Source: Planctomycetota bacterium
GTDB lineage: Bacteria; Planctomycetota; Phycisphaerae; Phycisphaerales; UBA1924
DNA length: 14,592 bases
NCBI GenBank assembly: GCA_017303565.1
Contig: JAFLCM010000019.1
Coordinates: 1 to 14,592 of the forward strand
Reading direction: 5' to 3'
This document shows positions 1 to 5,810 of the stretch, piece after piece. Within the stretch, counting starts at the first letter, position 1. Each line of letters starts with the position of its first letter. Under the pieces are notes generated by a model. The model saw only the letters and a list, made by a program, of their open reading frames with translations, made no database searches and was not told where the DNA came from. The position numbers and the translations under genes are program-made.

Positions 1-2
1 GG

Positions 3-1265
3 CGTGGGGGCGAGGGGATCGCGATGCTCGCCGCCGGGGCGCTGGCGGCGGCGGGGTGGCGGGTGGTGGACCTGGGGGTGGCGACGACGCCGACGGCGGG
101 GGTGATGGTGCGCCGCCTGGGCGCGGGGATGGGGCTGGTGATCACGGCGAGCCACAACCCGGCGATCTGGAACGGGCTGAAGGTGCTGAGCGACGAGGGC
201 GGGGCGCCGATGCCCGAGGACGCGCGGGCGATCATCGCGGCGTATCACGCGGGAGCCGCGCAGAAGCCGGGGCTGTGGATGGGCTCTTTCGAGGCGGGGA
301 GCGTGGAGCGCGACGACACGTCGGCGCGGGTCCACGTGGACATGGTGCTGGAGAAGGTGGGGGCGCTCACGGCGCTGAACGATGTTCGGCGGCGGTGCTA
401 CAAGGTGGTCCTGGACAGCGTGAACGCGTCGGGGGCGCGGGCCGGGAAGATGCTGCTGGAGGCGCTGGGGTGCCGGGTGGTGCACCTGAACGACTCGGCG
501 AGCGGGGAGTTCCCGCACCCGCCGGAGCCGGTGAAGGAAAACCTGACGGACCTTTGCGGGAAGGTGCGGGAGCACGGGGCGCACGCGGGGTTCGCGCAGG
601 ACCCCGACGCCGACCGGCTGGCGATGATCGACGAGCGGGGGTCGTACATCGGAGAGGAGTACACGCTGGCGCTGGGGGTGAGGGCGTGGCTGTCGATGCT
701 GGGGGAGAAGGGCCGGGGCGTGGCGGTGGCGGCGAACCTCTCGACCAGCCGGATGGTCGACGACGTGTGCGCGGGCTTCGGGGCGCGGGTGGTGCGCACG
801 GCGGTGGGGGAGGCGAACGTGGTGCACGGGATGAAGGGCGCGGGCTCGGTGATGGGCGGTGAGGGCAACGGCGGGGTGATCTGGCGGGAGATCGTGCCGA
901 TCCGGGACTCGCTGTCGGCGATGGCGCTGACGCTGGCGTTGATGGCGAGGGAGGACCGCCCGCTGTCGGCGTGCGCCGCGGCGAGCCCCGCGTACGCGAT
1001 CGTCACGCGGAAGATCGACGTGAAGCCGGGCCTGAGCGAGCGGGCGGTGGCGGCGACGGCCAAACACTTCTCGGCGAAGGGGGCGAGTTTGAACGACTCC
1101 GACGGCGTGCGGGCGGACTTTGAGGTTGTGGGGGGCGGGAAGGCGTGGGTTCACGTCCGCGCCAGCAACACCGAGCCGATCATCCGCCTGATCGCCGAGG
1201 CGCCGCGCGTGGAGCAGGCGGAGCAGGTGCTCGACGAGGTGGGGGCGCTGGTGGCGTCGTGTTGA
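3..1265 (+). CDS. Phosphohexomutase, GlmM/ManB family (5' end outside window)
   Basis: This is an alpha-D-phosphohexomutase, which moves a phosphate between C6 and C1 of a sugar through a phosphoserine; the likely role is cytosolic supply of cell-envelope sugars. The frame is open to the left edge. The first residues (R-G-G-E-G-I-A) fit the family segment just after the N-terminal sugar-phosphate motif, so the ATG at 24 is internal and perhaps 40-50 residues are missing. The phosphoserine loop TASHNP lies at 144-161 with its Ser at 150-152. The Mg-binding DPDADR is at 600-617, the sugar-binding loop GGEGNGG near 855-875, and the phosphate-binding RASNTEP at 1158-1178. All four domains' signatures are therefore intact. 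The GGEGNGG loop resembles archaeal phosphoglucosamine/phosphomannomutases more than the GGExSGH of typical bacterial enzymes, so the substrate (glucosamine-, mannose- or glucose-phosphate) is left open. The 3' end overlaps the next gene. Confidence 0.93.
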   Translation, partial: RGGEGIAMLAAGALAAAGWRVVDLGVATTPTAGVMVRRLGAGMGLVITASHNPAIWNGLKVLSDEGGAPMPEDARAIIAAYHAGAAQKPGLWMGSFEAGSVERDDTSARVHVDMVLEKVGALTALNDVRRRCYKVVLDSVNASGARAGKMLLEALGCRVVHLNDSASGEFPHPPEPVKENLTDLCGKVREHGAHAGFAQDPDADRLAMIDERGSYIGEEYTLALGVRAWLSMLGEKGRGVAVAANLSTSRMVDDVCAGFGARVVRTAVGEANVVHGMKGAGSVMGGEGNGGVIWREIVPIRDSLSAMALTLALMAREDRPLSACAAASPAYAIVTRKIDVKPGLSERAVAATAKHFSAKGASLNDSDGVRADFEVVGGGKAWVHVRASNTEPIIRLIAEAPRVEQAEQVLDEVGALVASC

Positions 1266-1561
1266 CGGGCGTCAGGGTTGAGGCGAGCGACGGGGGCGTG
1301 CTGGTGTGGCTGAAGGTGGTGCCCGGCGCGAAGCGGGACGGGCTCGCGGGTGCGCTGGGCGAGCGGCTGAAGGTGCGGGTTTCGGCGCCGCCGGAGGACG
1401 GGAGGGCCAACGCGGCGGTGTGCGCGGTCCTGGCGGCGGCGCTGGGCGTGAAAGCGCGGGCGGTGACGATCGCGCACGGCGCGTCCAACCCGGAGAAGGT
1501 GGCGCGGGTGGAGGGGTTGACGCCCGAGGGCGTGCGGGCGGCTCTCAGCCGATCGGCTTGA
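1259..1561 (+). CDS. DUF167/UPF0235 (YggU-like) small protein
   Basis: This 100-residue protein is of the DUF167 (YggU/UPF0235) family. The family has a small alpha/beta fold, occurs in bacteria and eukaryotes, and has no settled biochemical role. The diagnostic core is visible: LKVRVSAPPEDGRANAAV, then a hydrophobic helix (LAAALGV), then a basic SNPEKVARVEG stretch near the C-terminus. The start is chosen at GTG 1259, which overlaps the mutase stop by 7 bp. TTG 1262, giving a 4-bp overlap, is the alternative. Either way translation is probably coupled to the mutase, and family length fits. The frame is open much further upstream, but that part encodes Arg/Pro/Ala-rich nonsense inside the mutase gene. 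The 3' end runs 17 bp into the convergent permease gene. Confidence 0.88.
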   Translation: MLTGVRVEASDGGVLVWLKVVPGAKRDGLAGALGERLKVRVSAPPEDGRANAAVCAVLAAALGVKARAVTIAHGASNPEKVARVEGLTPEGVRAALSRSA

Positions 1562-1562
1562 G
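1544..1562. other. Palindromic hairpin shared by two convergent gene ends
   Basis: The last codons of the DUF167 gene (plus) and the permease gene (minus) share 17 bp (1545-1561) containing both stop codons. Within it AGCCGATCGGCT (1547-1558) is a perfect 12-bp palindrome. Allowing one bulged T at 1559, the pairing extends through CTC/GAG. No T-run follows on either strand, so a terminator role is only a possibility. The valS/cstA junction carries a close relative. Confidence 0.5.
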
Positions 1563-2861
1563 GTTGCGGACCACGCTGGTCTTGTAGGCCATGACGCCGG
1601 GGACGACGCCGGCGAGGCTGGCGAGCACGACGGTGGCGAGGATGAGGGGCATGACGAACTCTGGGGGAGGCGTGGGCTGGATGAGCAGTCCGAGGCGGGC
1701 CTTCATGATCGCGGCGACGGCCTGGTTGCCGACGAAGGCGACGGCGACGCCGGTGATCGCGCCGAGCAGCCCGAGCACGGCGCTCTCGGTGAGGATGAGG
1801 CCCAGCACGCGGGAGCGGCTGGCGCCCAGCACGCGGAGGACGGCGATCTGGCGGCGGCGCTGGGCCATGCTGTTGTAGAGAGCCAGCATGATGCCGACGC
1901 CGCTGGAGAGCAGCACGACGGCGGCGAGGCCGAGGAACACCTGGTCGATGTTGGAGACGATGCGGAAGAGCTGCTCGATCTGCTTGCTCGGCGAGGCGAC
2001 GGTGATGGAGGTGTCGCGGCGGAGCTGGTCGAAGACGACGGGCAGGTTGGCCGGGGTGTCGGAGCCGGCGCGGGTGGGGAGGCGGAGGTAGATGCCGGTG
2101 ATCTTGCGGTCTTCCTCGGTGATGTCGGCGTTGGTGCAGAGGGTTGCGGAGGGGTTCTCGGCGACGCGGCGGTCGTGGGCGTGGAGGATCCAGGTGCTCT
2201 CGAGGGAGATGAAGAGGGCGCGGTCGTGGGCGCTGCCGGTGGGTTCGAGGATGCCGACGACCTCGAACTGGTACTCGGTGTGGACGTGCGGCTCCATGAC
2301 GGGCTGGCCGGCGGCAAGCATGGCCTCGCGGGCGGATTCGGAGAGGCTGACGCCGTGGGTGAGGACGAGTTTCTCGCCGAGGCGGACGCCGGTTTCGCGT
2401 GCGGCGGCGGCGCCGATGACGACCTCGAGTTCCTTGTTGAACCAGCGGCCGGAGGAGCACTTCCAGGGGGTGACGGGGTCGGGGCGGAACTGGGTGAAGA
2501 AGTCGGTGTTGGTGGCGAGGACGGGGTAGCCGCGCCAGGAGTCGCCCTGCTGGGTGGGGACGGCGAACTCGAGGGGGAAGCGGTCGATGATGGCGAGGTA
2601 CTCGCGCCAGGCGATGGGGCGCTGGGGCGGGTTGGCGTAGAAGATGCCGTTGAGCACGGCGACGAGTGGCGAGGGGTCGCGGGAGACGATGAGGTGCATG
2701 TTCCCGCTGCCCCGCTCGAAGGCGGCCCGCCCGGCGTGTCGCATGGAGATGAGGACGAGCATCAGCGCCACCGCGACTGCGACCGTGGCGATGGTGACGA
2801 CGCTGGAGAAGAGGCGCCCGGTGATGCTGCGGCGGACGATGGTGAAGTCTGTGAGGGCCAT
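1545..2861 (-). CDS. ABC transporter permease, FtsX/MacB type
   Basis: This 438-residue inner-membrane permease has the MacB/FtsX layout. One TM helix lies near the N-terminus (about residues 19-40), followed by a large extracytoplasmic MacB_PCD-like domain (about 42-300) and three C-terminal TM helices (about 304-330, 353-385, 402-425). RRRQIAVLRVLGASRSRVL (336-354) is the typical FtsX cytoplasmic loop that contacts the ATPase. The periplasmic part holds VVGILEPTGSAHDRALFISL (201-220), preceded by an HVH (192-194) and followed by HAH (227-229). Similar segments occur in permeases I recall beside metal-homeostasis genes, but this link is weak. The start is the ATG at 2861, where the hydrophobic helix follows at a normal distance; the open frame upstream is Arg/Pro/His-rich and overlaps the ATPase. 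It lies 32 bp downstream of the ATPase gene in the same operon. Substrate is unknown: lipoprotein release, drug or peptide export are family options. Confidence 0.9.
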   Translation of the reverse strand: MALTDFTIVRRSITGRLFSSVVTIATVAVAVALMLVLISMRHAGRAAFERGSGNMHLIVSRDPSPLVAVLNGIFYANPPQRPIAWREYLAIIDRFPLEFAVPTQQGDSWRGYPVLATNTDFFTQFRPDPVTPWKCSSGRWFNKELEVVIGAAAARETGVRLGEKLVLTHGVSLSESAREAMLAAGQPVMEPHVHTEYQFEVVGILEPTGSAHDRALFISLESTWILHAHDRRVAENPSATLCTNADITEEDRKITGIYLRLPTRAGSDTPANLPVVFDQLRRDTSITVASPSKQIEQLFRIVSNIDQVFLGLAAVVLLSSGVGIMLALYNSMAQRRRQIAVLRVLGASRSRVLGLILTESAVLGLLGAITGVAVAFVGNQAVAAIMKARLGLLIQPTPPPEFVMPLILATVVLASLAGVVPGVMAYKTSVVRNLKPIG

Positions 2862-2873
2862 GAGGGTTGGGTA

Positions 2874-2897
2874 GTGGTCGAGTGGTCGAGTGATCAG
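2874..2897. repeat. Octamer tandem repeat GTGGTCGA at ABC operon junction
   Basis: Two exact GTGGTCGA units (2874-2881, 2882-2889) are followed by a degenerate third, GTGATCAG (2890-2897). The array lies between the two ABC genes and takes in the last codons of the ATPase, whose stop is read from 2896-2894. The unit length of 8 bp equals that of the array inside valS, although the sequence differs. Two and a half copies is short, so chance cannot be excluded. Confidence 0.55.
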
Positions 2898-3604
2898 GCG
2901 GAGGCGGGTTGCGGGGTGTTGCCGGCGAGTTCTTCGAGGGTGATGCGGCGCTCGAAGTGGTCCTTCATGGCGGGGTCGTGGCTGACGCACAGGAGGGCCG
3001 CGTTCTTTTCGCGGGCGACGGCGCGGATGAGTTCGATCGCGCCCGACGCGTTCTCGGGGTCGAGGCTGGCGGTGGGCTCATCGGCGAGCAGGAGCACGGG
3101 GTCGCAGGCGACGGCGCGGGCGACGGCGACGCGCTGCTGCTGGCCGACGCTGAGGCGGTCGGGGTCGGCATCGGGGCGGTCGATGCCGAGGTGCTTGAGG
3201 AGCGCCAGGGCGCGGGGGCGGTGTTCGCGGGGCGGGATGGCGGAGAACATCATCGCGGCCATGACGTTCTCGAGGGCGGAGAAGCCGTGGAGCAGGTTGA
3301 AGGTCTGGAAGATCATGCCGATGGTGCGCCCGCGGTGGAGGTCGCGCTGGCGGGGCGGGAGCCTGTTGATCGATTCACCTGCGACGCGGATGTCGCCCTC
3401 GGCGGGGTCCATCAGCCCGGCGATGAGGTGGAGCAGGGTGCTCTTGCCTCGGCCCGATCCGGCGGTGAGGAGCACCTGTTCGCCGCGCCGGAGGGCGAGG
3501 GCGTCGACGGCGACGGTCCACGCGCCGGCCGACTGGTCGGGGTAGCGGAATCGGAGGCTGCGGATGTCGAGCGCGGGGGCGTCGGGGGTGGTGGGGTAGG
3601 GCAT
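2894..3604 (-). CDS. ABC transporter ATP-binding protein, LolD/MacB-like
   Basis: This 236-residue cytoplasmic ATPase would drive the FtsX-type permease encoded 32 bp downstream. All nucleotide-binding motifs are present: Walker A AGSGRGKS at 48-55 (first Gly replaced by Ala, which is tolerated in P-loops), Q-loop Gln100 in IFQTFNLL, signature LSVGQ at 151-155 (LSGGQ variant), Walker B LLLADEP at 171-177 followed by the D-loop SLD, and H-loop His209 in VSHD. Size and motif spacing match the LolD/MacB/FtsE branch. The start is ATG 3604; the frame continues upstream, but that extension is Arg/Pro-rich and overlaps the toxin-antitoxin promoter. It is the first gene of the minus-strand operon and is divergent from the toxin-antitoxin module, with 106 bp between starts. 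No strong Shine-Dalgarno is seen. Confidence 0.92.
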   Translation of the reverse strand: MPYPTTPDAPALDIRSLRFRYPDQSAGAWTVAVDALALRRGEQVLLTAGSGRGKSTLLHLIAGLMDPAEGDIRVAGESINRLPPRQRDLHRGRTIGMIFQTFNLLHGFSALENVMAAMMFSAIPPREHRPRALALLKHLGIDRPDADPDRLSVGQQQRVAVARAVACDPVLLLADEPTASLDPENASGAIELIRAVAREKNAALLCVSHDPAMKDHFERRITLEELAGNTPQPASA

Positions 3605-3628
3605 CGGTGTTGGTTGAGTGAGGGGGCC

Positions 3629-3676
3629 CGGTTCAACTCGGTTGCGGCGGTTTGGCAAGGCTTGGTGCCGGATTGG
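3629..3676. repeat. Phased short direct repeats, candidate operator
   Basis: Two short words recur at about one helical turn upstream of the antitoxin: CGGTT at 3629, 3639 and 3648, then TTGG at 3652, 3662 and 3673. The last two flank or overlap the presumed -35 region. VapB-type antitoxins normally repress their own promoter, so this is a reasonable operator candidate. The words are short and the GC content is high, so the pattern may be fortuitous. Confidence 0.3.
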
Positions 3677-3704
3677 CCGAACTCGTATAATGGTGCGGAA
3701 GGAG
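3662..3704 (+). promoter_or_regulatory. Toxin-antitoxin promoter and Shine-Dalgarno
   Basis: A perfect TATAAT lies at 3686-3691, with TTGGTG (3662-3667; only the TTG and nothing else strongly matching TTGACA) 18 bp upstream. Transcription would start near 3698, leaving a leader of about 13 nt. GGAAGGAG at 3697-3704 sits 6 nt before GTG 3711. The in-frame ATG at 3690 overlaps the -10 box and so would not be on this transcript; this is why the GTG is chosen as the start. Confidence 0.55.
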
Positions 3705-3710
3705 CGCGGC

Positions 3711-4385
3711 GTGACATCCCTCATCGGTACAGGTTCGTACGGTATTCCTGAAGCGGCCCGGTTCGCTCGGGTGAATCCGCGCACTGCAAACCGGTGGATC
3801 AGCGGGGAAGGCGCGGAGAAGCGAGGGCGTCTCTTCAAGACGGACCTGCCGTCGGTTCGTGGGCGGTATGCGCTTTCTTTCCTCGACCTCGTCGATCTTC
3901 TCGTTGTCGGGCGATTTCGTGACGAGGGTGTCTCTTTTCAGACGGTTCGGCGTGTGTACGCTCAGCTTTGCAGGTCGCTCAGGACACCACACCCGTTTAG
4001 CCATCAGCGATTGCTGACCGACGGCACGACGATCTTCGCCCAAACGCTGGACGAAGTCGGAGACGAGCACTTGCAAGAGGTGTTGTCGGGACAGACCGCG
4101 ATGCCTGACATTCTGCGGCCATACCTGACCCAGATCGAGTACTCAGCGGACACGCAGACAGCCGCACGGTGGAACATCTCTCCGGGAGTTGTTCTCGATC
4201 CTGCTCGCTCGTTCGGAAAGCCGATCGTGGCGTCTGAGGGAACCACGACGTTCGTGCTGGCTCAGGCTTTCTGGGCGAATGACCGCGATGCAGACCTCGT
4301 GGCTGACCTATTCGATGTTTCGCCGGCATCCGTGAGGTTGGCTGTCGAGTTTGAGAGCGAGTTCGCTACGCGGCGCGCGGCGTGA
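3711..4385 (+). CDS. VapB45-like antitoxin (HTH + DUF433)
   Basis: This 224-residue protein is the presumed antitoxin and autorepressor of the downstream PIN-like toxin. A MerR/excisionase-like helix-turn-helix spans about residues 10-31 (YGIPEAARFARVNPRTANRW), and a second helical segment follows (about 55-88, FLDLVDLLVVGRFRDEGVSF). The C-terminal 160-215 is a DUF433 domain, with VVLDPARSFGKPIVASEGTT and the helix pair DADLVADLFDVSPASVRLAV. Domain order and size resemble Mycobacterium tuberculosis VapB45 (Rv2018). The GTG start is favoured by a strong GGAAGGAG at 6 nt and by the -10 box overlapping the alternative ATG 3690. The stop overlaps the toxin ATG by one base (TGATG), so translation is likely coupled. 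Sampled GC is near 57%, well below flanking genes, which suggests horizontal acquisition. Confidence 0.85.
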   Translation: MTSLIGTGSYGIPEAARFARVNPRTANRWISGEGAEKRGRLFKTDLPSVRGRYALSFLDLVDLLVVGRFRDEGVSFQTVRRVYAQLCRSLRTPHPFSHQRLLTDGTTIFAQTLDEVGDEHLQEVLSGQTAMPDILRPYLTQIEYSADTQTAARWNISPGVVLDPARSFGKPIVASEGTTTFVLAQAFWANDRDADLVADLFDVSPASVRLAVEFESEFATRRAA

Positions 4386-4792
4386 TGCACTTCTTCATCG
4401 ATCGAAACGTGCCGGTGGCGCTGGCCCGGATGTTGGGCCACTACGACCGTCAGCACTCCATCATCTATTTGGACGACCGTTTCGGGAAGACGACCCCGGA
4501 CTCGGAGTGGCTCTCAGCAATCGCGGATTGGGACCCCATTCCAGTGGTCGTGTCGGGGGACGGACGGATCCTCAAGAACCCAGCGGAACTTCAGGTACTG
4601 CGGGGTCTACCGCTGACGTTCTTTCACTTCGCCGAAGGATGGGCGCAAATGCCTTGGAAAGAAAGGGCATGGAAGGCCATCCGAGTCTGGCCGGAAGTCG
4701 TTTCGGCGGCTTCGCCGCGTCGGCCAAGCATTTTTCGGGTCCCAGTTTCGACGGTCAAGGTGGAGTTCATCCGCCTGACGCGCGATCTATAG
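4385..4792 (+). CDS. VapC45-like PIN-fold toxin
   Basis: This 135-residue protein is a probable endoribonuclease toxin of the VapC45/Mut7-C-like PIN group. The start reads MHFFIDRNVPVALARML, with Asp6 at the end of the first strand as in PIN active sites. Further acidic candidates are Asp30/Asp31 (YLDD), Asp39 and Glu41 (TPDSEW), and Asp59 in VVSGDGRIL, which matches the conserved strand-Asp of the fold. Length is close to M. tuberculosis VapC45 (Rv2019), also paired with an HTH-DUF433 protein. ATG 4385 overlaps the antitoxin TGA; GTG 4382 would add one residue. The family predicts Mg-dependent RNA cleavage neutralised by the antitoxin; the RNA target cannot be read from sequence. There is no sign of disruption. 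Confidence 0.82.
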   Translation: MHFFIDRNVPVALARMLGHYDRQHSIIYLDDRFGKTTPDSEWLSAIADWDPIPVVVSGDGRILKNPAELQVLRGLPLTFFHFAEGWAQMPWKERAWKAIRVWPEVVSAASPRRPSIFRVPVSTVKVEFIRLTRDL

Positions 4793-4817
4793 GGGGTACG
4801 TGTTTCCCGTTGATCCC

Positions 4818-4855
4818 GGTGTTGGAAGCCACGGGGCCCCCTGCGGTACAACACC
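4818..4855. other. Inverted repeat downstream of the toxin gene
   Basis: GGTGTTG (4818-4824) and CAACACC (4849-4855) are perfect 7-bp arms around a 24-nt loop that itself contains the palindrome GGGGCCCC. It lies 25 bp after the toxin stop and could fold as a 3' stem-loop. No T-run follows, so calling it a terminator would be speculative. Confidence 0.35.
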
Positions 4856-4858
4856 TTG

Positions 4859-4876
4859 GTCACCGGCTCGTCACCG
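4859..4876. repeat. Direct repeat GTCACCG, 11-bp spacing, upstream of panB
   Basis: GTCACCG occurs at 4859-4865 and again at 4870-4876, exactly 11 bp apart and so on the same helix face. Relative to a start site near 4910 the pair covers about -51 to -34, where activators often bind, and no good -35 hexamer is present there. Confidence 0.4.
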
Positions 4877-4898
4877 CAGCCCGTTCGTGGGCGGGTCG

Positions 4899-4912
4899 TA
4901 GAATAGGGCGTG
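4899..4912 (+). promoter_or_regulatory. Probable leaderless panB promoter (-10 TAGAAT)
   Basis: TAGAAT (4899-4904, 5 of 6 matches to consensus) ends 5 nt before the GTG start of panB at 4910. Initiation 6-8 nt past the -10 would place the start codon at or within a base or two of the 5' end, so the mRNA would be leaderless. No Shine-Dalgarno is present to argue otherwise. Confidence 0.4.
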
Positions 4913-5776
4913 AGCCTTGATTCAACCGCTGTTCCGGGGCGCTCGCCCGTGACGCTGAAGTCGCTGCGCAAGATGGCGCGGGACGGGACGCCGTTCGCCT
5001 GCCTGACCTGCTACGACGCCACCACGGCGCGGTGGCTGGAGCGGGCGGGGGTGCACGTGCTGCTGGTGGGGGACACCGCCGCGGAGATGATCCTGGGGTT
5101 TCCGAGCACGATTCACATGCCGCTGGAGGTGGCGATCGCGCTGACGGCGGGGGTGAAGCGGGGGGCGCCGCGGACGTTCGTGATGGCGGACATGCCTTTC
5201 ATGTCCTACCAAGCCGCGGACGAGGACGCGATCCGCAACGCGGGCCGGTTCATGACGGATGGGCTCGCTGACATCGTGAAGTTCGAGCTCGACGCGGGGC
5301 AGGCGGGGCTGGTCGAGAAACTGGCGCGGGCGGGGATCCCGGTGTGCGCGCACGTGGGCTGCCTGCCGCAGCGGGCGGCGTTGAAGGGCGGGTACGCGTC
5401 GACGGGTCGGACGGCGGAAACGGCGCGCCGAGTGGTCGAAGACGCCGAGGCGCTCGTCGAGGCGGGGGCGGTGATGGTGCTGGTGGAGGCGGTGCCGGGG
5501 GAGGTGGCCCAGCGGATCGTGGAGGCAACCGACGTGCCGGTGATCGGGATCGGGGCGGGTTGGGACTGCCACGGGCAGATCCTGGTGCTGCAGGACCTTC
5601 TGGGACTGACGACCTGGCAGCCGGAGTTCGCGACCCCGCTCGCGGACCTGGGGGTTCGGATCGAGGCGGCGGGAAAAGAGTGGGTTTCTCGGGTCGCGGC
5701 GCGAAACGTGACCGATCATCGTTACGAACTCACGCAGGAGCGGGCGGACAGGCCGCGGCCGGTCCAGCCGGGCTGA
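4910..5776 (+). CDS. panB: 3-methyl-2-oxobutanoate hydroxymethyltransferase
   Basis: This 288-residue ketopantoate hydroxymethyltransferase transfers a hydroxymethyl group from methylene-THF to 2-oxoisovalerate, the first committed step of pantothenate and CoA synthesis in the cytosol. The (beta/alpha)8 family motifs are LTCYDATTA (32-40), the Mg-ligand Asp55 in VGDTAAEMILGF, Asp94 in VMADMPFMSYQ, Lys124 and Glu126 in VKFEL, His148 in HVGCLPQ, the presumed catalytic Glu193 in LVEAVP, and IGIGAGWDCHGQILV (212-226). The usual DSLGM is DTAAE and the usual DCDGQ is DCHGQ. The protein is thus a divergent member, with the key acids, Lys and His kept. GTG 4910 is chosen because VTLKSLRKM then falls at the normal N-terminal position. 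It is upstream of the htrA-like gene by 34 bp, possibly on one transcript, although no functional link is evident. Confidence 0.92.
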   Translation: MSLDSTAVPGRSPVTLKSLRKMARDGTPFACLTCYDATTARWLERAGVHVLLVGDTAAEMILGFPSTIHMPLEVAIALTAGVKRGAPRTFVMADMPFMSYQAADEDAIRNAGRFMTDGLADIVKFELDAGQAGLVEKLARAGIPVCAHVGCLPQRAALKGGYASTGRTAETARRVVEDAEALVEAGAVMVLVEAVPGEVAQRIVEATDVPVIGIGAGWDCHGQILVLQDLLGLTTWQPEFATPLADLGVRIEAAGKEWVSRVAARNVTDHRYELTQERADRPRPVQPG

Positions 5777-5810
5777 ACTCCCGGGTGTCCGATCCCCAAC
5801 GAAGCAAGCC

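Noticed and set aside
2175..3545. Long plus-strand open frame (456 codons) opposite the ABC operon
   Set aside because: The translation is Gly/Glu/Asp/Ala-rich without motifs, and both ABC genes on the other strand have complete family motifs. Long antisense frames are expected at this GC content.
4833..4840. GGGGCCCC palindrome as a separate regulatory site
   Set aside because: An 8-bp G/C palindrome is expected often at this composition. It is mentioned only as part of the larger inverted repeat.
4351..4920. Overlapping plus-strand frame across the toxin gene (189 codons)
   Set aside because: It lacks any domain features and runs through the intergenic hairpin. The PIN-like frame has the TGATG coupling and active-site acids.
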